Of a stretch of DNA of 36,738 bases, positions 1 through 8,049 are shown in pieces. The notes under the pieces are model-generated. The model saw only the letters and a program-made list of their open reading frames with translations, was not told the DNA's origin and made no database searches. Origin of the DNA: Stenotrophomonas acidaminiphila (GTDB taxonomy: Bacteria; Pseudomonadota; Gammaproteobacteria; Xanthomonadales; Xanthomonadaceae); NCBI RefSeq assembly GCF_001431595.1, contig NZ_LDJO01000069.1:1-36738 (forward strand), written 5' to 3'. The translations under genes and the position numbers were made by a program. Within the stretch, counting starts at the first letter, position 1, and the number at the start of each line of letters is the position of its first letter.

Positions 1-9
1 GGGGTGGGA

Positions 10-1446
10 TCAACCGTTGCCATGGTGTTGCGTTTCCGGGGAAGTGGACGAGGTGGCGGCGGGGGCCGCCAGCAGGGTGTCGAACAGGAACAGGGTCGCC
101 GGGTCGGGCGCGCCGCTGGCGGGCAGCCCGCTGCGTTGCTGGAAGTGCGCGATGGCCGCGCGCATCCGCGGCCCGTACAGGCCGTCGAGGGTGCCGGTGT
201 ACAGGCCTTCGGCATGCAGCAGCGCCTGCACCGCACGCACGCGCGCATGCTGGTCCTGCGCGGCAAGGAAATCCTCCGCGCGCAGCCGCGTGCGCCATCC
301 CGCCTGCCAGCCGCCGGCCAGCTGGCGCAGGCACAGGCCGTCGCGCGTGGGCACCTGTGCCAGCCAGGTATCGGTGACCGCCTGCACCTGCACGTCGGCC
401 TGGCCGAGGCGGCGCAGGCAGGCGTTCCAGTCGGCGTCATCGGCACGGGTGGACGGGCCGCTGGACTGCGCCGGCACGGGCGTGGGCGGCGTGTCCTCGG
501 CGCGCGAGTCGGTGCCGCGCAGGGCCAGGAAAAGCACGGTGGCGGCGAGCGCCCCGGTGAGCGAGGCGGCGGTCGCCAGTGACGGCCTGGCACGCCGCAG
601 GCGGCGGGCCAGGGGGTGGGCGCCGGCCTCGGCGGCGGCGGTGCGCACCAGTGCCGGATCGATCACCCGCGCATGCGCCGGCAACGCGTACAGGCCGTAC
701 AGGCAGCGGTCCATGATCTGGTGGATGCGCCGCGGGTTGCCGCCGCTGGCGCGGTGCAGCGCCTGCGCGGCATCGGCGCGCAGGCGGATGCCGGGGCTGG
801 GGTTGCCGGCCGCATCCAGGCGGCAGTGCACGTAGCGCTGTACTTCGTCGGCGGCCAGGACGTCGAGCTGCACGTGCTTGCAGATGCGGCTGGTCAGCTG
901 GCGGATGCCGGGTTGCTCCAGGTTGTCGCGCAGCTCCGGCTGCCCGGCCAGGACGATCTGCAGCAGCTTCTCCTGGCCGGTCTCCAGGTTGGTGAGCAGG
1001 CGCAGCAGCTCCAGGCTTTCCAGGGTCAGGTTCTGCGCGTCGTCGATCATCAGCACGCAGGTGACCTGCGCGCGCCATTGCTTGACCAGGAAGCGGTTGA
1101 GCGTGTCGATGTCCGCCGCCGGGGTGCCGCGCGCTTCCAGCCCGAAATCGCGCAGCACCGCGGCCAGCAGGTCCGGGCCCTGCAGGAAGGTGTTGAACAC
1201 CAGCGAGGTGACCATGCCCTCGCCGCCGAGCGCGCCGAGCAGCCGGCGCAGGAAGGTGCTCTTGCCGGTGCCGATCTCGCCGGTCAGCAGCACGAATCCG
1301 GCGCGGGTGCGCAGGCAGTGCGCCGCTTCGACCCGCTCGGTCTCCAGCCGTGCGGTCTGGAACCACGCCGCCGCATCGGGCGTGGGTGGGAACGGCGCGC
1401 GTTCCAGTCCCAGCGTCTGCAGGTGGCGGGCGAGGGCCGGGTTCAT
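10..1446 (-). CDS. ExeA/MshM-like AAA ATPase with C-terminal peptidoglycan-binding domain
   Basis: 478 aa. An N-terminal AAA domain has Walker A GEIGTGKST (residues 56-64) and Walker B VLMIDDAQ (131-138). One membrane helix lies at about 291-309, and a PG_binding_1-type repeat at about 400-460 (VQALL...GLYTGTLDGLYGPRM..AI..FQ). This is the architecture of ExeA/GspA proteins, which use ATP and peptidoglycan binding to help a secretin assemble across the cell wall. MSHA operons carry the related ATPase MshM. The start codon overlaps the stop of the upstream mshN-like gene as ATGA (1443-1446), so the two are probably translationally coupled. It is the last complete gene of the operon inside the window; its stop lies at 10-12, and the next gene would begin beyond the edge. 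The family is certain. The exact partner (the MshL-like secretin) is inferred from the operon. Confidence 0.93.
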   Translation of the reverse strand: MNPALARHLQTLGLERAPFPPTPDAAAWFQTARLETERVEAAHCLRTRAGFVLLTGEIGTGKSTFLRRLLGALGGEGMVTSLVFNTFLQGPDLLAAVLRDFGLEARGTPAADIDTLNRFLVKQWRAQVTCVLMIDDAQNLTLESLELLRLLTNLETGQEKLLQIVLAGQPELRDNLEQPGIRQLTSRICKHVQLDVLAADEVQRYVHCRLDAAGNPSPGIRLRADAAQALHRASGGNPRRIHQIMDRCLYGLYALPAHARVIDPALVRTAAAEAGAHPLARRLRRARPSLATAASLTGALAATVLFLALRGTDSRAEDTPPTPVPAQSSGPSTRADDADWNACLRRLGQADVQVQAVTDTWLAQVPTRDGLCLRQLAGGWQAGWRTRLRAEDFLAAQDQHARVRAVQALLHAEGLYTGTLDGLYGPRMRAAIAHFQQRSGLPASGAPDPATLFLFDTLLAAPAATSSTSPETQHHGNG

Positions 1447-2393
1447 GGCGCGGTGCTGCCCAGTTCGGCCAGCGCACGGGCGACCTGCGGCGAGCGCGGA
1501 TGGCGCCCGGACAGCCGCACCAGCCGCGTGCGGGCGGCGTCGGCATCGCCGCGGCGGGCGTCGAGCAGGGCGATGTTGACGCCGGCATTGACGTCTTCGG
1601 GAACCCGCTCGGCGATCCTGCGGTACAGCGTTTCGGCCCGTGCGGTGTCGTTGCCGGCGTGCGCGACCCAGGCCTGCATGCGCAGCAGGGTCAGGCTTTC
1701 GGGCGCCAGCAGGCCATCCAGCCGCGCCAGCGCCTGGCGGGCGTTGGCCAGGTCGCCGCCGGCCATTGCGCGCTCGACGTCGGCCACGGCCTGTTCCACC
1801 GCGCGGCCGTCACGGCCACCATCGGCGGGTGCCGCGCCGTTGCGGCGTTCGACCTCGATGCGGATGGCGGGCGCGGTGCCTTCGCTGGCTGTGGCCATCG
1901 GCTGCGGCGCGGTGCGGGCGGGGGCCGGAGTGGCGGCGACCGGCACAGCAGCAACCGCCGTGCTGGCGGCGTGGGTGTCGGCCACGGGCGGTTCCTGCAC
2001 GGCGATGGCGGGCGGCGCGGGATCCGGCGATTGCGCCGGCCGCGGCACCGCGGCACTCGCCGTTGCCGGCGCCGCGGCGGGTGCGTGGATCACGTCCGGC
2101 ATGGAGGGCGGCGGCGCGCTGGCCGTCGTGGGAAGCGTGACGACGGGCGCGGTGGCGGGCAGTGCCGGGGCGGGCGCCTCGGCGGCGTGCGCCGGCGGTG
2201 CGCTGGTACCGCGTCCGCCGAGCCCAAGCAGCACCGCACCGGCCAGTACGAAGCCGCCCAGGCCGGCCGCCGCGAACAGCGCGGTGCCGCGCGCGCGCGG
2301 CGACTGCCGTGCCCACCAGGACGCGCGGGGCGCCGGGCGCACCGGCAGCGCCGGCCCGTCCTGTTCCCGCAGCGCGTCGTGGATCAGGCTCAT
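1443..2393 (-). CDS. MshN/GspB-like inner-membrane TPR protein
   Basis: 316 aa. It begins MSLIHDALREQDG, the typical opening of MshN/GspB-type proteins (MSLIxDALRE), which pair with ExeA-type ATPases. One membrane helix lies at about 36-58, followed by a long Ala/Pro/Thr-rich periplasmic linker and a C-terminal TPR-like region (about 200-316) with repeated ALARL / AETLYRRI / ARTRLVRL helices. The start at 2393 overlaps the secretin stop as ATGA (2390-2393). The reading frame stays open far upstream, but that part is antisense-like shadow of the secretin gene and lacks the family N-terminus. Its likely role is to link the ATPase and secretin through the periplasm. The family call is good; the precise function is inferred. 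Confidence 0.85.
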   Translation of the reverse strand: MSLIHDALREQDGPALPVRPAPRASWWARQSPRARGTALFAAAGLGGFVLAGAVLLGLGGRGTSAPPAHAAEAPAPALPATAPVVTLPTTASAPPPSMPDVIHAPAAAPATASAAVPRPAQSPDPAPPAIAVQEPPVADTHAASTAVAAVPVAATPAPARTAPQPMATASEGTAPAIRIEVERRNGAAPADGGRDGRAVEQAVADVERAMAGGDLANARQALARLDGLLAPESLTLLRMQAWVAHAGNDTARAETLYRRIAERVPEDVNAGVNIALLDARRGDADAARTRLVRLSGRHPRSPQVARALAELGSTAP

Positions 2394-4144
2394 ATCACCT
2401 TCACCCGCAGCACCAGCACCAGTTCGCGGGTGCTCTGCTGCTTGGCGCGCGAGCCGAACAGCTTGCCGAAGGCCGGCACGTCGGACAGGCCGGGGATGCC
2501 GCTGTCGTTGAGGTTGGCTTTCTGGTCGATCAGGCCGCCGAGCAGCACGGTGTCGCCATCGCGCAGGTTGAGCGTGGTGGTGATGCCCTTGACGTTGACC
2601 ACCGGCAGGGTGACGGCGTTGCCGTTGGGGAACTTCTGCAGTTCCAGGCTGCCGGGCACCACCTCGGTCTGCATCGGGTGCACCAGCAGTTCGACGCCGC
2701 CGTTGTCGTGCACGACCGGGGCCACGCCGATCACCACGCCGGAGAACAGCGAATCGGTCTGGATGTCGGTGGACTGGTTGTAGGCGCTGCCGCCACCGGT
2801 GTTGGAGAAGTTGCTGGTGGACTTGGTGACGTAGCGGATGTTGGAGCCCACGCTCAGGTAGGCCGGGCTGCCGTTGCGCACGCGCACGCTGGGGTTGGAC
2901 AGCACCTTGACGTTGCCGAAGGTGCGCAGCGCGTTGAGCGCGGCCGAAAAGGTGTCCGTCAGGTAGCTGATGCCCAGCCCGCGCCCGGCCACCGAGCCCA
3001 GCGTCTGGTTGGGGAAGATGATGTTGCGGGCCTGGTCGCCATAGCGGCCATAGCGCTGGTACGGCAGCAGGTTGGGGTTTTCCGGGATGCCGAGGTCGGG
3101 ATTGGCGGGCGTGCCGGGCATCGGCGCGATGGTGGCCGGGCTGTCGCCGTAGATGCCGGCAACGCGGTTGCGCAGCAGGTTCCAGTCCACGCCGTACTGG
3201 AAGTTGTCGTTGAGCGACACGTCCAGGATCTGCGCTTCGACCAGGACCTGGCGGCGCATCTTGCTGGTGGTGTGGCCGACCAGCTCCTCCACCGCGCGGA
3301 TCTGCGACGGGCGGGCGCGGACGAACAGCGTGCCGGAGCTGGGATCCAGGCTGTAGCGGCTCTTTTCCGGCGCCGGCGGCGCATCCGGTCCGCCGGCGGT
3401 GGTGGCCTGTTCGTCGCTGCCCAGGATCACCTTGATCGCGGCGTCCAGCTGCTTGTAGGGGTCGTTGTCCTTGCCGACGCTGCCGCTCATGGTGAGCGTG
3501 CCGCGCAGCGACTGGCCGCCGCCGCCGGCACTCTGGATGCCAGCACCGAACACGTCGCCGCCGGTGGACAGGTCGAAGGAGGTGCTGGAGTTGAGCAGGT
3601 CGACGTTGAAGATGCGTTCGCGCATCTGCCCCACCACCAGCGCGCCGCCGCGGATCTCGCCGTGCAGGTCGAACGCGTCGAGGATGTGGTTGTAGACCTC
3701 GCGTGCGCTGACGTTGCGCAGGTGCAGGCTGGTGCGCTGGCGCTGCTCCAGCACCTGCGGGTCGACGATCAGGTTCATCTTCAGCTCGTCGGCCAGCGCC
3801 CACAGCAGCTGGCCGACGTCGGCGTTGAACATGCTGATGCTGACCACGGTGTTTTCCAGCGGGTCGTAGGCCGGCGCCACCGGCGCGACGGCGTCGGCCT
3901 GCTGCTGCAGGCGCTGCTCGACCTGTTCGCGCATGCGGTCCTGCTGGCTGGCGAGCTTCCTGGATTCCTCGACGATGGCGTTGCCGCTGCGCTCCAGCGC
4001 CTTGTACTCGGTCGGCGGGAGCTCCTGGACGCTGCGTGGCGGCATGTTGCTGCAGGCGGTCAGCGCCAACGCGCCGATCGCGCTGACGAGCGTTCTGACC
4101 GTGGGGCGGCGTGGGACGCGGGCGGTGCGGGCGTTGGGATTCAT
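2390..4144 (-). CDS. mshL: MshL-like secretin, outer-membrane lipoprotein
   Basis: 584 aa from the chosen start. The N-terminus has Arg-rich residues, a hydrophobic stretch and the lipobox LTAC (Cys31), so it is a lipoprotein precursor. An N-terminal secretin/TonB short domain (VSISMFNADVGQLLWALAD) is followed by the MshL N0/N1 region and then the secretin barrel (about 390-580) ending in the signature GIPGLSDVPAFGKLFGS. Secretins form the outer-membrane ring through which pilus or secretion pseudopili pass. I chose the ATG at 4144 rather than the in-frame ATG at 4192 because it puts the signal peptide at the N-terminus and has an AAGG about 10 nt upstream. It lies 54 bp after the second prepilin and overlaps the mshN-like gene by 4 bp. 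Best match by motifs is MshL; PilQ and GspD are less likely because of the lipobox, domain order and neighbours. Confidence 0.92.
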   Translation of the reverse strand: MNPNARTARVPRRPTVRTLVSAIGALALTACSNMPPRSVQELPPTEYKALERSGNAIVEESRKLASQQDRMREQVEQRLQQQADAVAPVAPAYDPLENTVVSISMFNADVGQLLWALADELKMNLIVDPQVLEQRQRTSLHLRNVSAREVYNHILDAFDLHGEIRGGALVVGQMRERIFNVDLLNSSTSFDLSTGGDVFGAGIQSAGGGGQSLRGTLTMSGSVGKDNDPYKQLDAAIKVILGSDEQATTAGGPDAPPAPEKSRYSLDPSSGTLFVRARPSQIRAVEELVGHTTSKMRRQVLVEAQILDVSLNDNFQYGVDWNLLRNRVAGIYGDSPATIAPMPGTPANPDLGIPENPNLLPYQRYGRYGDQARNIIFPNQTLGSVAGRGLGISYLTDTFSAALNALRTFGNVKVLSNPSVRVRNGSPAYLSVGSNIRYVTKSTSNFSNTGGGSAYNQSTDIQTDSLFSGVVIGVAPVVHDNGGVELLVHPMQTEVVPGSLELQKFPNGNAVTLPVVNVKGITTTLNLRDGDTVLLGGLIDQKANLNDSGIPGLSDVPAFGKLFGSRAKQQSTRELVLVLRVKVI

Positions 4145-4198
4145 CGGTTCTGTACCTTGGAAGGATGCGGTGGAAGGCAGAGGGAAGGGCATCGGCGG

Positions 4199-4987
4199 TC
4201 AGCGCGTGGTGGCCATCAGCCAGCCGAGCAGGGCGGTGGCGCTTTCGGCGACGACGAGATCGTCGTAGCGCTCATCGCCGGGGTAGTCGGGAGGGGTGAC
4301 GCAGGTGCCGTTGCCCTGGGCGAAAGCGCGGTTGTTGGCGCCATCGAAAGCGGCATCGCCACTGCCGCCGTCGCGCGCGCCGACCGGGGCCACCAGCACG
4401 AAGGCGGGGTTGACCATGCGCGTGCCGGTACCACCGCCGGCGCACTGCGTGGGCGTGCCGCCACTGATGTAGTGCGGCTGGCTGGGCAGCGGGGCGATGG
4501 TGTTGGCGGCGACGATGCGCGACAGCGCCGAGCCGAAGCCGCCGGCGTACTCCAGGTCGGGCTGGTCGGCCGATTCGCGTACCGGTACCACCAGGTCGGT
4601 GCTGGCGGTCCCGCGATGCACGCCATAACGCAGGCGTTCGCCGCGTACCGGAACGTCCAGCCCGAGGCTGGCATAGGGCAGCCAGCCGACATTGCCGTTG
4701 GCGCTGCAGGTGCCGTTGCTGCCCTCGAAGCCGGTGTCGCCGGTGCTCGACTGGTCGGGGCAGGGCAGCCGCTTGTTGCGCAGCGCGAAGGCGTGCAGCG
4801 CCTGCCGTGCGGTCTCCGCATGGGCGCGGGCGGCATTGTGGCGGCGTGCCTGGCCGAGATTGTCGAAGGCTGACAGCGCGGTCATGGTCAGCAGCCCGAG
4901 CACGCTGACGACCACCGCAAGCTCCACCAGCGAAAAGCCGCTGCGGGTGCCGGGGCCGAGCCGTGCGGGGCGGTGGCGTGGCTGCAT
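4199..4987 (-). CDS. Prepilin-like protein (type IV pilin N-terminus), second pilin of the operon
   Basis: 262 aa. A basic leader ends at Gly17, followed by FSLVELAVVVSVLGLLTM: prepilin peptidase site G|F with Glu at +5 and the hydrophobic alpha-1 helix. The mature domain is large (about 245 aa) and contains several Cys residues (LPCPDQ, GTCSAN, TQCAGG, GTCVTP) that could form disulphides. The start at 4987 is set 1 bp after the upstream stop (4989), and an upstream in-frame ATG is ignored because it would bury the leader. The size is more like a minor or adhesive pilin than a major pilin. I do not recognise the globular domain, so assignment to a particular Msh pilin is not supported. Confidence 0.85.
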   Translation of the reverse strand: MQPRHRPARLGPGTRSGFSLVELAVVVSVLGLLTMTALSAFDNLGQARRHNAARAHAETARQALHAFALRNKRLPCPDQSSTGDTGFEGSNGTCSANGNVGWLPYASLGLDVPVRGERLRYGVHRGTASTDLVVPVRESADQPDLEYAGGFGSALSRIVAANTIAPLPSQPHYISGGTPTQCAGGGTGTRMVNPAFVLVAPVGARDGGSGDAAFDGANNRAFAQGNGTCVTPPDYPGDERYDDLVVAESATALLGWLMATTR

Positions 4988-4988
4988 G

Positions 4989-5597
4989 TCACTGCGCCCG
5001 GCCCGGTGCCGCGGGCAGGTTGGCCGGCGCCACGTCGTAGCGCAGCTGGCCCTGCATCTGCTGCAGTTCGGCCAGGATGGCGGCATTGCGCTGGCGCTGC
5101 GCCGGGCTGTCCGGCTTCTGCGTGGACTCGGCCAGCTCCACGGCCAGGGCCTGCGCGCGCTTGGCGATCAGCAGGTTGTTGCGCAGTGCGTCCAGGCGCA
5201 CGTCCGCGGGCGCCTTGCCGGATTTCTCCAGCTGGTCGAGCTGGGCCAGCAGGTCGTCGGCCATGCGCATGTTGTTGCCGGATTTCAGGCGGATGTCGGC
5301 CAGCGAGCGGTGGATGTCCGTGGCCGTGGCGGCGGCAGGCGGCGACGCGGTGGCCGCGGCGCGTTGTATGGCGGTGCCGGCGGCCGCGGGTTCTTCGGCC
5401 TGCATCCACGGCGGCGTGTCCGCACCCGCTTGCGCGGCCTGCGGTTCGGCGGCGGCCGGTTGGGCTTGTGCCGCGGCCGCCACCGGGGCGGCGGGCGCGG
5501 CGTCGCCGCCAAAATGCCGCACCGCCAGGATCGCCAGGGTGCCGCCGGCGATCAGGCCTGCACCCCACAGCAGGGGCTTCCTGTAGCGGGCGTTCAT
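4989..5597 (-). CDS. Small inner-membrane protein of the pilus operon, unknown family
   Basis: 202 aa, not recognised by name. One N-terminal membrane helix (LLWGAGLIAGGTLAILAV, about 9-26) is followed by a low-complexity Ala/Pro/Gln linker to about residue 92 and a predicted helical C-terminal region (DIHRSLADIRLKSG..., LLAQLDQLEKSGK..., about 93-185) that could be coiled coil. The start overlaps the stop of the MshK-like gene as ATGA (5594-5597). A short cytoplasmic N-terminus and a long periplasmic helical part suggest a structural linker in the assembly complex. This is inference from topology and position only. Confidence 0.8.
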   Translation of the reverse strand: MNARYRKPLLWGAGLIAGGTLAILAVRHFGGDAAPAAPVAAAAQAQPAAAEPQAAQAGADTPPWMQAEEPAAAGTAIQRAAATASPPAAATATDIHRSLADIRLKSGNNMRMADDLLAQLDQLEKSGKAPADVRLDALRNNLLIAKRAQALAVELAESTQKPDSPAQRQRNAAILAELQQMQGQLRYDVAPANLPAAPGRAQ

Positions 5598-6112
5598 CGA
5601 CGTTCCCCCGTGCCGTTGCCATAGGGCGAGGGCACCGGCAGCGTGGCCAGCTCGCCGGCGGCGTTGCGGATGCGCACCCAGTCCGGGCCGATGGCGTCCA
5701 CGCGCGCACCGCTGGCCAGCCGCGAGCCGCGCTGCACGCGCTGGCCGTCGATGACCGCACTGGGGCGGCCATTGGTGATCAGCACCAGCGAGACGGCGTG
5801 CGCGACGGCCGTTTCCGCACCGCCAGCGAGGGCGGACGACGGGCCGCCTTCGCTGGCGGGCGGCGTGGCCAGCGGCAGGGCCAGCAGGGGCTGGCCGTCG
5901 CCGATGGGGGCGCTGCGGCGCAGCCGTTCGACCTGCGCCTGCATCTTCTGGTTGTGGGCGATGGCGCCGCGCAGTTCCACCATGGCGGCGGTTTCGTCGG
6001 CATCGTTGCCCAGCTGCAGCACGGCGGGCTTGACCACGACCATCGTCGCCAGCCAGCCGGTGACCGCCAGCCAGACCACGAGCGCGAAGGCGGCGATGAA
6101 CTTGATCTTCAT
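5594..6112 (-). CDS. MshK/GspC/PilP-like periplasmic protein with membrane anchor
   Basis: 172 aa. The N-terminal membrane helix is at about 5-27 (FIAAFALVVWLAVTGWLATMVVV). The C-terminal part (about 105-155) reads VSLVLITNGRPSAVIDGQ, then RVQRGSRL...VDAIGPDWVRIRN, the short beta-rich homology region found in MshK, PilP and GspC proteins that contact the secretin N-domains. The start overlaps the stop of the GspL-like gene as ATGA (6109-6112). Its expected role is to bridge the inner-membrane platform and secretin. The homology region is visible by pattern, but it is short, so the family call is moderate. Confidence 0.78.
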   Translation of the reverse strand: MKIKFIAAFALVVWLAVTGWLATMVVVKPAVLQLGNDADETAAMVELRGAIAHNQKMQAQVERLRRSAPIGDGQPLLALPLATPPASEGGPSSALAGGAETAVAHAVSLVLITNGRPSAVIDGQRVQRGSRLASGARVDAIGPDWVRIRNAAGELATLPVPSPYGNGTGERR

Positions 6113-7509
6113 GGACGGACCTCTGCCGCCGGAACCGACGGGCGCTTGAGCAGGTAGGAGAAGAAGCCGCCGGCCGAACGGGTGTTCATGCCACCGCCCT
6201 GCGGGTCGACGGGCTGCGGGTCGAACCCGGCCCGGCGCAGGCCTTCGACGAAGGCCGGGACCTGCATTCCCGGCGTGCCGCGCCAGGGATCGGCCACGCC
6301 GTCCACGCGCAGCGTGTAGTCGCCCGGCGGCGGGGTGGGTGCGGCCGGCATGCCGGGATTGCGCGGTGCGGCTGGCGGCTCTTCCAGCTTCACCCGCAGG
6401 ATGCGCACCTGCCCGGCGGCGGCATCGCGCACCTGGGCCAGGCTGGCGCTGGGATCGGCGCCGTCATGCAGGCGCGTGGCGCGTTCGATGAACGCCTGCA
6501 CGCTGGCGAAGCCCTCGGGCATGGCCTGCTGCGCCTGCATCGCGGCGATGCGTTGCTCGATCGCCTCGATCTCGGTCCCCACCTGGTCGGCACGGGCGCT
6601 GGCCTCGCTGCCGGTCAGCGCCCAGCGGGCGCCCAGCGCGGCGAGGATCAGGGTGAACACCAGCGACGCGGCGCTGGCTATCGGCAACAGCGACTCGGCG
6701 CTCCAGGCCAGGCGGCTGGATGCCGGGTTGATGGCGATGCCCGGCCGGGCCTGGGACTGGATCCAGCCGATGCCGCTGCGGTATTCGTTGCCATGCTCGT
6801 CGCGCACCACGCGCAGCGGCACGCTGTCGACCCGCAGGCCGCTGCGCACGGCAAAGACCTCGCGCAGTGCGTCGTCGCTCCAAGGCTGGCCTTCGTCCGG
6901 GCGCGGCACCAGTACCGGGCACCATTGCAGGGCCAGCGGCTCCAGGCTGTCCTCGCCGTTGCCGAGGTCCTCGGCGAACTGCTCGGCGAGCGCGCCGACG
7001 GTCATCGCCATGTCCGACGGGTCTTCGCTGTAGGCCAGCGCGGTGCGGTAGATCATGTCGTGCTTGAGCACGGCCAGCACGCTGACCTGGCGACCGGACT
7101 GCAGTACCAGCCCCACGCCCGGCTTGAGCGACTTGAACAGCAGCGAGGTGAAGGGAATCAGCAGGCAATGGTCCGGCTGCGCCTCGGCCCAGGCATACGT
7201 CTGCTGCCACAGGTCCAGCGGGACCGCGGTGAACAGGGTCTGGTAGCCGGCGCCGATGCTGCGCGTGCGGTGGATCAGGATCTTGCTTTCGCCGTCGATC
7301 ATGCCGTCCGAACGCAGCCGTCGTTCGATCAGGGCCACCGCATGCGCGGGGCTGCCTTCGAGCGAAATGACGTTGCTGACCGCATTCTCGAAATCACTGA
7401 CCACCACCGCAGCGCCGGCCAGCCGCGGGCGGCCCTCGCTGCGGGTGACGGTGGCGCCGTCGAACAGCAGCCAGTGGCCCTGTTGCTGGATGACGTGGAG
7501 CAGGCTCAT
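6109..7509 (-). CDS. GspL-like (PilM-PilN fusion type) inner-membrane assembly protein
   Basis: 466 aa. The N-terminal about 270 residues are soluble and look like a degenerate actin-like fold of the GspL/PilM type. One membrane helix follows at about 274-297 (LPIASAASLVFTLILAALG), then a coiled coil (ADQVGTEIEAIEQRIAAMQ) and a periplasmic domain with a PilN/GspL-like pattern (VRILRVKLEE..., DYTLRVDGVAD...VPAFVEGLRRAGF). In type II secretion GspL has this order in one chain, while type IV pili split it into PilM and PilN. The ATG at 7509 overlaps the upstream stop as ATGA (7506-7509), and 'MSLLHVIQQQ' is a natural start; the upstream extension is shadow. Classification is by architecture; no catalytic motif is expected. 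Confidence 0.78.
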   Translation of the reverse strand: MSLLHVIQQQGHWLLFDGATVTRSEGRPRLAGAAVVVSDFENAVSNVISLEGSPAHAVALIERRLRSDGMIDGESKILIHRTRSIGAGYQTLFTAVPLDLWQQTYAWAEAQPDHCLLIPFTSLLFKSLKPGVGLVLQSGRQVSVLAVLKHDMIYRTALAYSEDPSDMAMTVGALAEQFAEDLGNGEDSLEPLALQWCPVLVPRPDEGQPWSDDALREVFAVRSGLRVDSVPLRVVRDEHGNEYRSGIGWIQSQARPGIAINPASSRLAWSAESLLPIASAASLVFTLILAALGARWALTGSEASARADQVGTEIEAIEQRIAAMQAQQAMPEGFASVQAFIERATRLHDGADPSASLAQVRDAAAGQVRILRVKLEEPPAAPRNPGMPAAPTPPPGDYTLRVDGVADPWRGTPGMQVPAFVEGLRRAGFDPQPVDPQGGGMNTRSAGGFFSYLLKRPSVPAAEVRP

Positions 7510-8045
7510 GGCAGGGGATTCCCGTGGGTGCCGGCGTCGTCGGCGGTCTGGAACAGCAGGCTGCCGCGCAGGGTCAGCGACAGCGGCGCGGGCCGGCGGT
7601 CGAGGCTGCCGGGCGGGTCGAACAGCCCCTCGTCCGGATGGGTGACGGCGATCTCGAAGGATTCGGCGCCGAACAGGTGGTCGGGCGAGCGCTGCACGGT
7701 GGCCAGCAGCGGCAGCGCTTCCTCGCGGTGCATCTGGCTCTGGCGCAGGTTGATCAGGCGTTCGCCCCATGCGCCCGGCACCAGGCCGTTGGCCTGGGCG
7801 CTGGCCAGCAGCTGGCGCGCGGAGTTGGCGTGCTCCACGCGCAGCCGCGTCTCCTGTTCGCGCACCTTGGCCTCGGACAACAACTGGTTGCGGTCGCCCA
7901 GGCGCTGGTAGGCGTCGGCCAGGGCCGAGCGTTCCTTGATGAACCACACCGCCGCCACCACCAGCGAAGCCAGGGTGGCGGCGAACAGCAGCAGCGAGGT
8001 GCGGCGCGAGTGGCGCAGGCGTGCGAGCAGGGAGGGCCGGCGCAT
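7506..8045 (-). CDS. PilO/MshJ-like membrane protein of the pilus operon
   Basis: 179 aa. A basic cytoplasmic N-terminus (MRRPSLLARLRHSRR) is followed by one membrane helix (about 17-36) and a coiled-coil segment (ERSALADAYQRLGDRNQLLSEAK, then VREQETRLRVEHANSARQLL), and then a small periplasmic domain. This topology and position, next to the GspL-like gene, fit PilO/GspM/MshJ proteins, which dimerise with PilN/GspL in the inner-membrane platform. It begins 4 bp after the first prepilin and its stop overlaps the next start (ATGA). Sequence similarity in this family is low, so the name rests on topology and neighbours. Confidence 0.72.
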   Translation of the reverse strand: MRRPSLLARLRHSRRTSLLLFAATLASLVVAAVWFIKERSALADAYQRLGDRNQLLSEAKVREQETRLRVEHANSARQLLASAQANGLVPGAWGERLINLRQSQMHREEALPLLATVQRSPDHLFGAESFEIAVTHPDEGLFDPPGSLDRRPAPLSLTLRGSLLFQTADDAGTHGNPLP

Positions 8046-8049
8046 CGGC

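Noticed and set aside
2162..4873. 903-aa plus-strand open frame over the pilus genes
   Set aside because: Shadow of mshL and pilin genes with no domain pattern.
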